A stretch of 13,764 bases of DNA, taken from Flavobacteriales bacterium UBA1112. Lineage in GTDB: Bacteria > Bacteroidota > Bacteroidia > Flavobacteriales_D > Sanyastnellaceae. This document shows positions 1 to 7,052 of the stretch, one piece after another (within the stretch, counting starts at the first letter, position 1; every line of letters starts with the position of its first letter). The position numbers were made by a program, and so were the translations under genes. The DNA lies in the NCBI GenBank assembly GCA_002313415.1, contig DCBH01000046.1:980-14743 (forward strand), read 5' to 3'. A model generated the notes under the pieces. It had not been told where the DNA came from. It ran no database searches and saw only the letters and a list, made by a program, of their open reading frames with translations.

Positions 1-3
1 ACG

Positions 4-1131
4 ATGGTGTATTCTCCTCGATGGCTTCTTCTGGTGTCCTTGACATCAGCCAGATGCAAACAAACAGGGCTTACGGTTCTCACCGTCTTGTTGCCTCTAC
101 TTACCTGGGGTCAAAATTTCTCCGGAGCACAAGACCTGAGTTTGCATTATGCTTGGGAACAGGAGCCTGACGGATGGAATTATCCCGTGGAGGCATTCAT
201 CCCCGCTTCAACTCCTCCTGATGGCGGATTTCCAGTGGGTGTGATGTTGCATGGCAACGGGGGCAATGGTCCAGGAATGCTGAATCTTGCCGAAGCAATC
301 ATGCCTGAACACATTGTCATCGCACCAACTGGTTACCTCAATTCGTGGAACCTTTGTGGAGAGAGCAGTGATGCACCTGACATTGACATGCTGTCTGATT
401 TGATTTCACAGCTGTTGGCCTTTGACAATGTGAATGATTCACACATTCGCCTTGTGGGTCTTTCCAATGGCGCGGGACTTGTGAATCAAGCCTTCATTGA
501 GCTTGCCATGCCGAGCATCGATGCCTTTGTTTCAATCGTATCACAAATGAATCAAGCCCAACATCACCAAGGGGCTTTCCACCGTCCTTCAGGCATGACC
601 AATCCAGTTCTTGATTTCTGCGGGTATGACCAAGCAATCTCGCCGGCGCTTGGCAAAAAATATCTGTCGATTTGCAATTCCAACGACCCTGTAATTCCCT
701 ATTCGGGCGGGGGAGCCGTGGGCAACGTATTTCTGCCAGCTGAAATGGCCATCCATCGTGTTGCATTGCAGCAAGGTCATCTTGGACCACCTGTCCCTTT
801 TGAGGATGTGGAGGGCAGCAATCTGGTTGCATTTTCTTACTTAGGCGGAGATGTTGTTCTTGTGCGCGGAGAATCAGGACATGGCGTCAATCCAGCTCAA
901 ATTCAATTTGCTGCTGAATTTTTATCCTTCAACGACGGACCCAGTCCGGAGGAGGAGTCTTGTCTCGAAGATTTGGATGCTGACCTCGTTGTGAGCATCG
1001 CCGATGTCCTTCTTCTGCTCGGGGATTTTGGTTGCTCATCTTCCTGCCAATTTGATGTCAATGGCGATGACTCAATTACAATTTCTGACGTGCTGCAGAT
1101 GATCGCAGTTTTTGGTCTGAGCTGTGAGTGA
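4..1131 (+). CDS. Secreted PHB-depolymerase/feruloyl-esterase-like hydrolase with C-terminal dockerin-like module
   Basis: Likely an extracellular serine esterase of the alpha/beta-hydrolase fold, related to the LpqC/polyhydroxybutyrate-depolymerase and feruloyl-esterase group; the substrate cannot be read from sequence. Visible motifs are an oxyanion-type strand 'VMLHGNGGNG' (residues 80-89), a nucleophile elbow 'GLSNGAG' (Ser154), a probable acid in 'NDPVIPYSGG' (Asp228) and a probable base in 'ESGHG' (His293). A Pro/Glu-rich linker (about 311-319) leads to two EF-hand-like loops (D323/D325/D327...D334 and D351/N353/D355...D362) framed by Cys320, 344, 348 and 374. The N-terminus holds a signal-like stretch ending near 'LLTWGQ' (about residue 36), with a long, arginine- and lysine-containing part before it. 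The true start may therefore be the in-frame GTG or TTG at 34 or 40, or lie upstream of the window. Fold and triad are fairly sure; substrate is not. Confidence 0.8.
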   Translation: MVYSPRWLLLVSLTSARCKQTGLTVLTVLLPLLTWGQNFSGAQDLSLHYAWEQEPDGWNYPVEAFIPASTPPDGGFPVGVMLHGNGGNGPGMLNLAEAIMPEHIVIAPTGYLNSWNLCGESSDAPDIDMLSDLISQLLAFDNVNDSHIRLVGLSNGAGLVNQAFIELAMPSIDAFVSIVSQMNQAQHHQGAFHRPSGMTNPVLDFCGYDQAISPALGKKYLSICNSNDPVIPYSGGGAVGNVFLPAEMAIHRVALQQGHLGPPVPFEDVEGSNLVAFSYLGGDVVLVRGESGHGVNPAQIQFAAEFLSFNDGPSPEEESCLEDLDADLVVSIADVLLLLGDFGCSSSCQFDVNGDDSITISDVLQMIAVFGLSCE

Positions 1132-1164
1132 TGGTTTTCAAATCAAATTCAGATTGAAGTTGTT

Positions 1165-1211
1165 CGGCCGATTCCTGTGGGTTCAGTGAGTAAAATGGCC
1201 GTTTTATTTTT
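1165..1211 (+). terminator. Possible weak terminator after the first hydrolase
   Basis: CGGCC at 1165-1169 can pair with GGCCG at 1197-1201, and a T-rich run (GTTTTATTTTT, 1201-1211) follows directly. The loop is long (about 27 nt) and the stem only five base pairs, so this is a weak candidate. Its position between two genes with a 121-nt gap is suitable. Confidence 0.3.
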
Positions 1212-1252
1212 GCTGTAAAATTTGGGACTTTCGTCATACCACCATCATTGAC

Positions 1253-2413
1253 ATGAAAAGTTTGAAAATGAGGATTTACGTTTTGTGCTTTTTCTTTTTG
1301 CTTTGGAAACCGCAAACAGCCCTGAGTTCATGTCCCAGTGATTTGGATGGAAGTGGTTGGGTGGAAGTTGACGATGTGTTGAGTTTGTTGTCTGATTTTG
1401 GATGTGACTTGGATTGCGGAGGTGCGGATTTGAATGAGGATGGAGTTGTCAATGTCATCGATGTTTTGATTGCATTGGGAGAATTCGGTCAAAATTGTCA
1501 ATCATCCACGCCTAGTGTATGGGCCAATGCGACATTTGATGTCTTGTTTGAAGACAATGTGGTATTCGGATTGGGTTTGAGTCACGATGGGTGGGGAGGT
1601 CCAACTTTGGATACGGTGTCTCTTGAATTGGATGTGTACTTGCCGGACAACCAGCAGGCCAGCAGGCCGGCAATGATGATTGTTCACGGAGGGGGATTTT
1701 TTGGGGGAAGCAATGAGCAACAATCACTGGTGAATCTGTCCTACGAATATGCCTCCCGAGGGTGGGTTGTATTCTCCATCAATTATCGTTTGGCAGGACA
1801 ACGAGGAAGCGTACCCAACGCATGGCTAAATGCATTGAATCTTATCCCTGCCGGTCAGAATACAGATCAAGTTCTGGCCATGTATCCTGCAAATCGTGAT
1901 GCGAAAGCGGCACTTCGTTGGATTGCGAGTCACGCAAATCAATATGACATCGATGTCAATCACATTTCTGTTTTGGGTGGATCAGCAGGTGCATTCATTT
2001 CTGTTGCACTGGGTTCTTGTGAAGCAGAGGATTACACCGGTGAATTGTCTGTCATCCAAGATCCCACCTTGGAGTCGACCAACATGTCCCAAGAAGTTCA
2101 AGTGGCGACCGTACTGAATTTTTGGGGAGGACGGGCGTCAGTGGACGTCTTAACCGCTTTAGACGGTGTGTCGCGCTTTGATGTCAACGATGCGCCTTTG
2201 ATGATTGTCCACGGGACCAATGATGCTACGGTCAATTATTCTGAGGCGCTGTCCCTCAATGCCACATACCTGGCCAATGGCAACATGTGTACGCTTCACA
2301 CCATTCAAGGAGGAGGACATGGCATTTGGAGCGCCAATGTCGATGGTTTGCCTTTGTGGTCTGTTGGTTTTGATTTTATGGTTCAACATCAAGGATTGAC
2401 AATTGAGCCATGA
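1253..2413 (+). CDS. Secreted carboxylesterase-like alpha/beta hydrolase with N-terminal dockerin-like module
   Basis: Probable secreted esterase of the BD-FAE/carboxylesterase (HGGG) group. A signal peptide (about residues 1-25) is followed at once by a four-cysteine module (Cys27, 51, 55, 82) with two EF-hand-like loops (D30/D32/S34...D41 and D59/N61/D63...D70). The catalytic domain spans about 95-380: oxyanion motif 'HGGGFFGGS' (145-153), 'RDAKAALRWI' (215-224) typical of this family, nucleophile 'GGSAGA' (Ser244), probable acid in 'GTNDATV' (Asp324) and base in 'GGGHG' (His356). A second in-frame ATG at 1268 would also give a good signal peptide, so the start is uncertain by five codons. 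The module has the same cysteine spacing as in the preceding hydrolase and in the propeller protein, but sits at the opposite end. Substrate unknown; an acyl or feruloyl ester is plausible. Confidence 0.8.
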   Translation: MKSLKMRIYVLCFFFLLWKPQTALSSCPSDLDGSGWVEVDDVLSLLSDFGCDLDCGGADLNEDGVVNVIDVLIALGEFGQNCQSSTPSVWANATFDVLFEDNVVFGLGLSHDGWGGPTLDTVSLELDVYLPDNQQASRPAMMIVHGGGFFGGSNEQQSLVNLSYEYASRGWVVFSINYRLAGQRGSVPNAWLNALNLIPAGQNTDQVLAMYPANRDAKAALRWIASHANQYDIDVNHISVLGGSAGAFISVALGSCEAEDYTGELSVIQDPTLESTNMSQEVQVATVLNFWGGRASVDVLTALDGVSRFDVNDAPLMIVHGTNDATVNYSEALSLNATYLANGNMCTLHTIQGGGHGIWSANVDGLPLWSVGFDFMVQHQGLTIEP

Positions 2414-2564
2414 TTGCTTTCAAAATCTCAACGGTGAATTGTGTTGGTGAGCGAGCCAAACATGAATCAAACTCATACCAATCTTGGACATTCACAGGGC
2501 TTTGATATTCCCTTTTGTGGCAATTGGACCTCGTCGGCCGATGTGTGCGCTCTACCTTCGAAGC

Positions 2565-2630
2565 ATGTTCGGTAAGAAAAGCATTCAATGGCGTTGGTAC
2601 CTCGACCTTAGGGGTGCCTTTGTGTGCTGA
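2565..2630 (+). CDS. trpL: trp operon leader peptide with two Trp codons (W-R-W-Y)
   Basis: A 21-codon reading frame (ATG 2565, TGA 2628-2630) lies just upstream of trpE. Codons 9 and 11 are TGG (2589-2591 and 2595-2597), giving 'QWRWYLDL'. The second TGG overlaps the 5' arm of a stem, and the stop codon lies in the arm of a competing antiterminator. This is the layout expected of a ribosome-mediated attenuator: with scarce charged tRNA-Trp the ribosome stalls at the TGG codons and the downstream terminator is avoided. An in-frame ATG at 2541 would give a 29-residue version; there is no clear Shine-Dalgarno for either, as is usual in Bacteroidota. Translation itself is inferred, but Trp is a rare residue and two in 21 codons next to a terminator and trpE is unlikely by chance. 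Confidence 0.8.
   Translation: MFGKKSIQWRWYLDLRGAFVC
2596..2618 (+). promoter_or_regulatory. trp leader 1:2 (anti-antiterminator) stem
   Basis: GGTACCTC (2596-2603) pairs with GGGGTGCC (2611-2618): eight base pairs with two G-U pairs and a seven-base loop. The 5' arm contains the last two bases of the second leader Trp codon, so a ribosome stalled there would block this stem and free 2610-2630 for the antiterminator. Confidence 0.65.
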
Positions 2631-2664
2631 ACATTTTTGTCCAATCAGCTACAGTTTGCCCCCT
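2610..2664 (+). promoter_or_regulatory. trp leader 2:3 antiterminator
   Basis: AGGGG (2610-2614) can pair with CCCCT (2660-2664). Inside, TGT-GCTGA (2623-2630) pairs with TCAGC-ACA (2645-2649 and 2651-2653) with T2650 bulged. The outer pairing uses the 5' arm of the terminator, so the two folds are mutually exclusive. The leader stop codon lies in this structure, so a ribosome reaching it would break the antiterminator and let the terminator form. Confidence 0.6.
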
Positions 2665-2684
2665 CCAACCGAGGGGGTTTTTTT
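2659..2684 (+). terminator. trp attenuator (rho-independent terminator in the leader)
   Basis: CCCCCTC (2659-2665) pairs perfectly with GAGGGGG (2671-2677) around a five-base loop, followed by seven consecutive T (2678-2684). Six of the seven pairs are G-C. It ends six bases before the trpE ATG, so it is a premature terminator rather than the end of the upstream gene. Confidence 0.9.
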
Positions 2685-2690
2685 GTTCAA

Positions 2691-4040
2691 ATGAATTACA
2701 CACTTCATCATCATCGCCAACTCTGTGATTTACTCACGCCCGTTCAAACGTACTTGCTGCTGCGAGACGAGGGGCCTACCTCCATTTTATTCGAGAGTAC
2801 GGATTATCACAGTCGTGAAGACGCTCACAGTGTTGTTGCAATCGACCCGTTGGAAACATTATCTCTCAATCGAGCTGAGGTCAAGGCCCAAGGGTATGCC
2901 CAAGCCATCGAGACCTTCATGTCTGGCATTCATTGTGAAGGCGCGCGGGAGAAAGGGGGATTTCTGGGCGTGTATGGAACGACAAATTTCGAGGCGGTTT
3001 GTGGGATGGATGAGGACTGTCATCCGCACCCAGGGGATGACCCTGAGGAGAAGTTGGTTCAGTATTCTCTTTTCCGGTTTGTCATGATTTTTAATCACTT
3101 CAAGCAGGTTTTGGACTGTTGGGAATTTTGTCCCGAGGGCGAATCCACCAAGATGCCGTATTTGTTAAAGCGGCTTGCATCTCCTGTACCTGCGCCACCC
3201 CCATTTTTGAAATCTGGGGTGGAAATGTCGTCGTTGAGCCGGTCACAATTCGAGGACATTGTACGCAAGGGGATTCGACAATGTCGCGAAGGAGAGGTTT
3301 TTCAGGTCGTTTATTCTCGGCATTTCAGCCAAGCTTTCAAAGGAGATGACTTTCAGGTTTACAGGGCACTGCGAAGCATCAACCCCAGTCCATTTTTGTT
3401 TTACGTCGACGATGGCAAACGTCGGATTTTTGGCTCAAGCCCGGAGGCGCAGTTGCTTGTTCGAGGCGAAAAAGCAGAGGTTCACCCCATCGCAGGAACT
3501 GTGAAGCGAACGGAAAAGGAAGAAGAGAATGCACGTGCCATCGCCAAATTGCTTGAAGACGAAAAGGAAAATGCAGAGCATACGATGCTGCTTGACTTGG
3601 CTCGCAATGACCTCAATCGCAGTTGCCAAAACAGCGAGGTTAAGCGATTGAAGGAAGTGCAGTTGTTCAGCCATGTCATTCACCTTGTAAGTGTCGTTCA
3701 AGCTCAAGCGAAATCTGGGTTGCATTCGTCAAAAATTTTCGCGGACACATTCCCGGCAGGAACACTGAGTGGTGCGCCAAAGCTTCGGGCCATTGAACTC
3801 ATTTCTGAGCACGAACCGCACGCTCGTGGATTGTACGGAGGAGCGGTGGGTTGTTACGGTCTAAACGGGGACTGTATTCACGCCATTGCGATTCGGTCTT
3901 TCTTTTCATACCAAGGCAATCTGCATTACCAAGCAGGGGCCGGAATCGTCATGGACAGCGTCCCATCGTCAGAAGCGGACGAGGTTGAGGGGAAACTTCG
4001 CGCTTTGGCGCAGGCCATGGATCTCGCAGAAACATTCTAA
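2691..4040 (+). CDS. trpE: Anthranilate synthase component I
   Basis: Converts chorismate plus ammonia (from glutamine via TrpG) to anthranilate, the first step of the Trp branch. The start is placed at the ATG at 2691 (449 aa). An in-frame ATG at 2637 would put the coding start inside the attenuator and add 18 residues that encode the terminator arms. The N-terminal region keeps an 'LFES' motif (about residues 33-36) followed by 'SREDAHS', corresponding to the LLES feedback-inhibition site of Trp-sensitive TrpE. The C-terminal chorismate-binding domain shows 'GSSPEAQL', 'HPIAGT', 'EHTMLLDLARNDL', 'TFPAGTLSGAPK' and 'AGAGIVMDSVPSSE', all standard for the family. There is no good Shine-Dalgarno except the GAGGGGG arm of the terminator 13 nt upstream. 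trpG follows after 10 nt. Confidence 0.97.
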   Translation: MNYTLHHHRQLCDLLTPVQTYLLLRDEGPTSILFESTDYHSREDAHSVVAIDPLETLSLNRAEVKAQGYAQAIETFMSGIHCEGAREKGGFLGVYGTTNFEAVCGMDEDCHPHPGDDPEEKLVQYSLFRFVMIFNHFKQVLDCWEFCPEGESTKMPYLLKRLASPVPAPPPFLKSGVEMSSLSRSQFEDIVRKGIRQCREGEVFQVVYSRHFSQAFKGDDFQVYRALRSINPSPFLFYVDDGKRRIFGSSPEAQLLVRGEKAEVHPIAGTVKRTEKEEENARAIAKLLEDEKENAEHTMLLDLARNDLNRSCQNSEVKRLKEVQLFSHVIHLVSVVQAQAKSGLHSSKIFADTFPAGTLSGAPKLRAIELISEHEPHARGLYGGAVGCYGLNGDCIHAIAIRSFFSYQGNLHYQAGAGIVMDSVPSSEADEVEGKLRALAQAMDLAETF

Positions 4041-4050
4041 GCCAAGTCTG

Positions 4051-4638
4051 ATGATTGAAGAAGGGAAAGAGATTCTCATTGTTGACAATTACGATTCATT
4101 CACCTACAACCTTGCGGCATTGGTGGAATCGGCGACATCTGCGCCTTGCCGTGTGGTTCGGGCCAAAGAGGGGGTCATCCTCATCGAGGAACCTTGGAGA
4201 GCCGTCATTTTTGGTCCTGGCCCCTCGACACCCGAGGCACATCCAGAATTGTTGGACTGTTTGATTCGGCTTCCTCACAAAACGCCGGCTCTGGGGGTTT
4301 GCTTAGGGATGCAGGCATTTGCTCATGTGCATGGGGGGAGCCTTGCACTCTTGGATCGTCCTAAACATGGCAAGCTGCGAAGCATGACAAAAGTTCGACC
4401 GTCACGCAACTTCAATTGGCCCGTTTGCCCATTTCCTGTGGGCAGCTACCACAGTTGGATTGTGGACGAAATTCCACGGGACTGGATTCCCCTTGGGACG
4501 GATTCGGAAGGGATACTGATGGCGATGGAGCACGAGCATCATCCCTGGGTGGGGGTTCAGTTCCATCCGGAAAGTGTCATGACTCCGAGCGGTTTAGACA
4601 TGATGGCAGACTTTTTAAAACCCAGAAACGTTGAGTGA
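4051..4638 (+). CDS. trpG: Anthranilate synthase component II (glutamine amidotransferase)
   Basis: Class I glutamine amidotransferase that supplies ammonia to TrpE. The protein has 195 residues, normal for a stand-alone TrpG. It opens with 'ILIVDNYDSFTYNL' (8-21), has the oxyanion region 'FGPGPSTP' (54-61), nucleophile 'GVCLGMQ' (Cys84), 'HGKLRSM' (106-112) and the His-Glu pair 'VQFHPESV' (His172, Glu174). The reading frame is open further upstream inside trpE, but homology begins just after the ATG at 4051, ten bases past the trpE stop. The 3' end overlaps trpD by eight bases. It is not fused to TrpD, unlike the enterobacterial arrangement. Confidence 0.96.
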   Translation: MIEEGKEILIVDNYDSFTYNLAALVESATSAPCRVVRAKEGVILIEEPWRAVIFGPGPSTPEAHPELLDCLIRLPHKTPALGVCLGMQAFAHVHGGSLALLDRPKHGKLRSMTKVRPSRNFNWPVCPFPVGSYHSWIVDEIPRDWIPLGTDSEGILMAMEHEHHPWVGVQFHPESVMTPSGLDMMADFLKPRNVE

Positions 4639-5620
4639 CCTAGATCGACTTTATGACATGCGTGGTTTGGAACACGACGAGGCTTACGACGTCATGCATC
4701 GCATGATTTCTGGTGCCATGTCGGAGACAAATCTGGCTGCGACTCTGGCTTCCCTGAATCACAGGGAGCTACAACTTGATGAAATCATGGGATTTCGCGA
4801 TGCCATGATTGAGCACTGTGAATTGGTTGACCTCGGTGGAGTCCCGTGCATGGATTTTTGCGGAACTGGGGGTGACGGGAAGGACACTTTTAACATCAGC
4901 ACGACTTGTGCACTCCTGTTAAGTGCAATGGGTGTCCCCGTGACAAAACATGGAAACTACGGGGTAAGTAGCAATTGCGGATCGAGCAATGTCCTCGAGG
5001 CGCTTGGATACCAATTCCCGCGAACTTCAGAAGAGGCCAAAAGATGCTTTGAACGGGACGGAAGTGTTTTTCTGCATGCGCCATTTTTCCACCCTGCCAT
5101 GAGGAATGTCGCGCAGGTGCGGCGCGCGTTAGGTGTAAGGACGCTTTTCAATATTTTAGGTCCACTGAGCAATCCGGCGCGGCCATCACATCAGTTGACG
5201 GGTACATTTGATCTGCGCACCCAACGTCTTTACGCGTGGAGTTTGGAACGCATGGGAGTGCAGGCTGCCGTCGCCCACAGCTTGGATGGTTACGATGAAA
5301 TTTCATTGACGGCAGATACGCGGGTGTTCAGCACGAAAAAACATTTTCTAATGCTTTCGGCCAGCGATTTTGGAACGGAATACGTCGAACCATCTGCTTT
5401 AAAAGGGGCTGAGACGCTTGAGGGCAATGCGGCCATCATTCGGACCATTCTCAAAGGAGATGGAACGCCCGCTCAAAATCAAGTGGTGGCGGCCAATGCT
5501 GCCCTCGCTTTGGACGTATGGAATTCCGATTCTTCTCTTGATTCTGCTTTTCGGGAAGCCTTCGCTTTCTTGAAATCGGGCAATGCCATGGACCACCTTA
5601 ACGACTTACTTGACCGATGA
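4631..5620 (+). CDS. trpD: Anthranilate phosphoribosyltransferase (TTG start)
   Basis: Transfers phosphoribose from PRPP to anthranilate. The protein has 329 residues and shows the family motifs: 'DFCGTGGDGKDTFNIST' (75-91) for PRPP/Mg, 'KHGNYGVSSNCGSSNVLEALG' region (106-126) for anthranilate, 'RRALGVRTLFNILGPLSNP' and 'GYDEIS'. The start is a TTG at 4631, eight bases before the end of trpG. It is chosen because 'LDRLYDMRGL' right after it aligns with the usual TrpD N-terminal helix; the next ATG (4658) would remove half of that helix. A TTG start within the overlap suggests translational coupling and modest initiation. The stop overlaps trpC in an ATGA. Confidence 0.95.
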   Translation: MSDLDRLYDMRGLEHDEAYDVMHRMISGAMSETNLAATLASLNHRELQLDEIMGFRDAMIEHCELVDLGGVPCMDFCGTGGDGKDTFNISTTCALLLSAMGVPVTKHGNYGVSSNCGSSNVLEALGYQFPRTSEEAKRCFERDGSVFLHAPFFHPAMRNVAQVRRALGVRTLFNILGPLSNPARPSHQLTGTFDLRTQRLYAWSLERMGVQAAVAHSLDGYDEISLTADTRVFSTKKHFLMLSASDFGTEYVEPSALKGAETLEGNAAIIRTILKGDGTPAQNQVVAANAALALDVWNSDSSLDSAFREAFAFLKSGNAMDHLNDLLDR

Positions 5621-6420
5621 ATTCGACACTCAACAACATCTTGTCAGGGTTGCAATGCAGTGTGCCAGTTCAAACCGAGCTCGTGCCGCTGCCTCAGCTG
5701 AAGACCTCTCCCCATTACAATGTCCCTTGCATTTCGATGGTTGAATACCTTCAACGGAAAGACAAAAATGGAATCATTGCTGAGTACAAAAGAGCTTCTC
5801 CCTCAAGGGGTGACTACCGGCTAGATTCTGATTTGGCAGAAACAACTCGAGGCTACATGCAGGCGGGATGCAGCGGCTTAAGCATCCTCACTGAACCGCA
5901 CCATTTCAAAGGGTCATTGGATGACCTCAGGTTGGCTCGGAGCCAACATTTGTGTCCCATTCTGCGAAAAGACTTCATGTTGTTTCCTTATCAAATTCAC
6001 GAGGCACGCGCAGCTGGAGCAGATGTCATTCTTCTCATCGCATCACTCTTAGATTCTGAGCAAGTGATTGAGATGGTCAAAGTTGCTCACGATTTGGGGA
6101 TGGAGGTGTTGCTTGAATGTCATGCGGAAGAAGAATTGGATCGTTGGATTCCCGAGATTGACATGATTGGTGTCAATTCGAGAAATCTCGCCACGCTCGA
6201 GACGGATACTCGGAGGTTTGAGTCCATGGTCACCATGTTGCCGCGAGAAGCGCTGTGGGTGGCCGAGAGTGGAATCAGCACTGCAGACGAAATCGAGAGA
6301 GTCCGTCAATTGGGATATTCAGGATTTCTCATCGGCGATGCATTTTTAAGTTCAAGCTTGCCGCACAAGGCCTGCGCAAAAATGGTCCGTGACCTTCATG
6401 CATTCAATCCACCGACATGA
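5617..6420 (+). CDS. trpC: Indole-3-glycerol phosphate synthase
   Basis: Ring-closing decarboxylation of CdRP to indole-3-glycerol phosphate. The protein is a 267-residue TIM barrel and is not fused to PRAI. Visible catalytic motifs: 'IIAEYKRASPS' (Glu56, Lys58), 'PILRKDFM' (Lys118), 'LLECHAEEEL' (Glu167), 'IGVNSRNL' (Asn187) and 'VAESGI' (Glu217, Ser218), followed by the phosphate-binding 'GFLIGDAFL'. All family key residues appear present. The first ATG overlaps the trpD stop (ATGA), and the stop overlaps the trpF ATG in the same way. Confidence 0.96.
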   Translation: MNSTLNNILSGLQCSVPVQTELVPLPQLKTSPHYNVPCISMVEYLQRKDKNGIIAEYKRASPSRGDYRLDSDLAETTRGYMQAGCSGLSILTEPHHFKGSLDDLRLARSQHLCPILRKDFMLFPYQIHEARAAGADVILLIASLLDSEQVIEMVKVAHDLGMEVLLECHAEEELDRWIPEIDMIGVNSRNLATLETDTRRFESMVTMLPREALWVAESGISTADEIERVRQLGYSGFLIGDAFLSSSLPHKACAKMVRDLHAFNPPT

Positions 6421-7052
6421 AGGAATACAGGATTAAAATTTGTGGTCTGACATCCATGGACAACTTAAAGTCAGTGTTGGATTGTGGCGTGAATGCAATA
6501 GGAGTAATTAGTTGTTCTACCTCTCCGCGACATTTGAGCTTGCCTGAGGTCAAATCCATGCTGAAAGCTGCACGAAAATGGGCCCCAGACGTTGAGCGAC
6601 ATTGGGTGGTTCGAGGTGTAGAAAGCCATGTCTTAGAATCAACCTTATCTGCTGGCCTCGCCTGTACCCACGTTCAACTTCATGGAGATTATGCCGCAGA
6701 GCACGCACGTATAGTCAAGCGTCAGGGGAAAAAGGTGGTGCAGGTGCATCCCGTTAAGGATTCGGACCACCCCACAATATGGCTTGAAACAGATCGGCTG
6801 CTTCTTGACACGCCAGGTCCCAGCGGCGGTGGAACAGGAAGAGCCTTTGACAGGAAGCTTCTCATTTCATGGAGTCCCCCTCGGGTCCAAGTCGCCTTGG
6901 CAGGTGGCCTGGGGCGCACAGAAGAGTCACAAGAGCTTCGGAATTTGCCTCCATGGGTGGATTGGCTCGACCTGAATAGTGGAGTGGAATCAAGCCCTGG
7001 GATCAAGAATCCAAGCCAAATCATAGAATTCACTCAACAATTGGCGAACTAA
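6417..7052 (+). CDS. trpF: Phosphoribosylanthranilate isomerase
   Basis: Amadori rearrangement of phosphoribosylanthranilate to CdRP. The protein has 211 residues, the normal length. It begins 'IKICGLTS' with the general base Cys9; the catalytic acid is Asp131 in 'LLLDTPGPSGGGTGRAFD', and the phosphate loops are 'ALAGGL' and 'DLNSGVESSPGIKN'. The 'AIGVISCSTSPRHL' stretch replaces the more common 'AIGFVF...SPR' but keeps SPR. It overlaps trpC by four bases and ends in TAATG, sharing one base with the trpB start. Confidence 0.94.
   Translation: MKEYRIKICGLTSMDNLKSVLDCGVNAIGVISCSTSPRHLSLPEVKSMLKAARKWAPDVERHWVVRGVESHVLESTLSAGLACTHVQLHGDYAAEHARIVKRQGKKVVQVHPVKDSDHPTIWLETDRLLLDTPGPSGGGTGRAFDRKLLISWSPPRVQVALAGGLGRTEESQELRNLPPWVDWLDLNSGVESSPGIKNPSQIIEFTQQLAN

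Noticed and set aside
4..1131. Reading the dockerin-like modules as evidence for a cellulosome
   Set aside because: No cohesin or scaffoldin is visible, and the four-cysteine layout differs from classical type I dockerins; similar EF-hand modules are widespread in non-cellulosomal secreted proteins.
2414..2564. Bacteroidota-type promoter (TTTG ... TAnnTTTG) for the trp operon
   Set aside because: TTTG-like and TAnnTTcG-like elements are present (e.g. 2514-2517 and 2553-2560), but none have proper spacing and a start site upstream of the leader peptide, so I cannot place a promoter.
2376..2588. Minus-strand 70-codon reading frame between the second hydrolase and trpE
   Set aside because: It is antisense to the trp leader, has low-complexity composition and resembles no family; the + strand leader explains the region.
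2637..2690. Upstream in-frame start for trpE at 2637
   Set aside because: These 18 codons consist of the antiterminator and terminator hairpin arms; family homology begins after the ATG at 2691, directly past the T tract.
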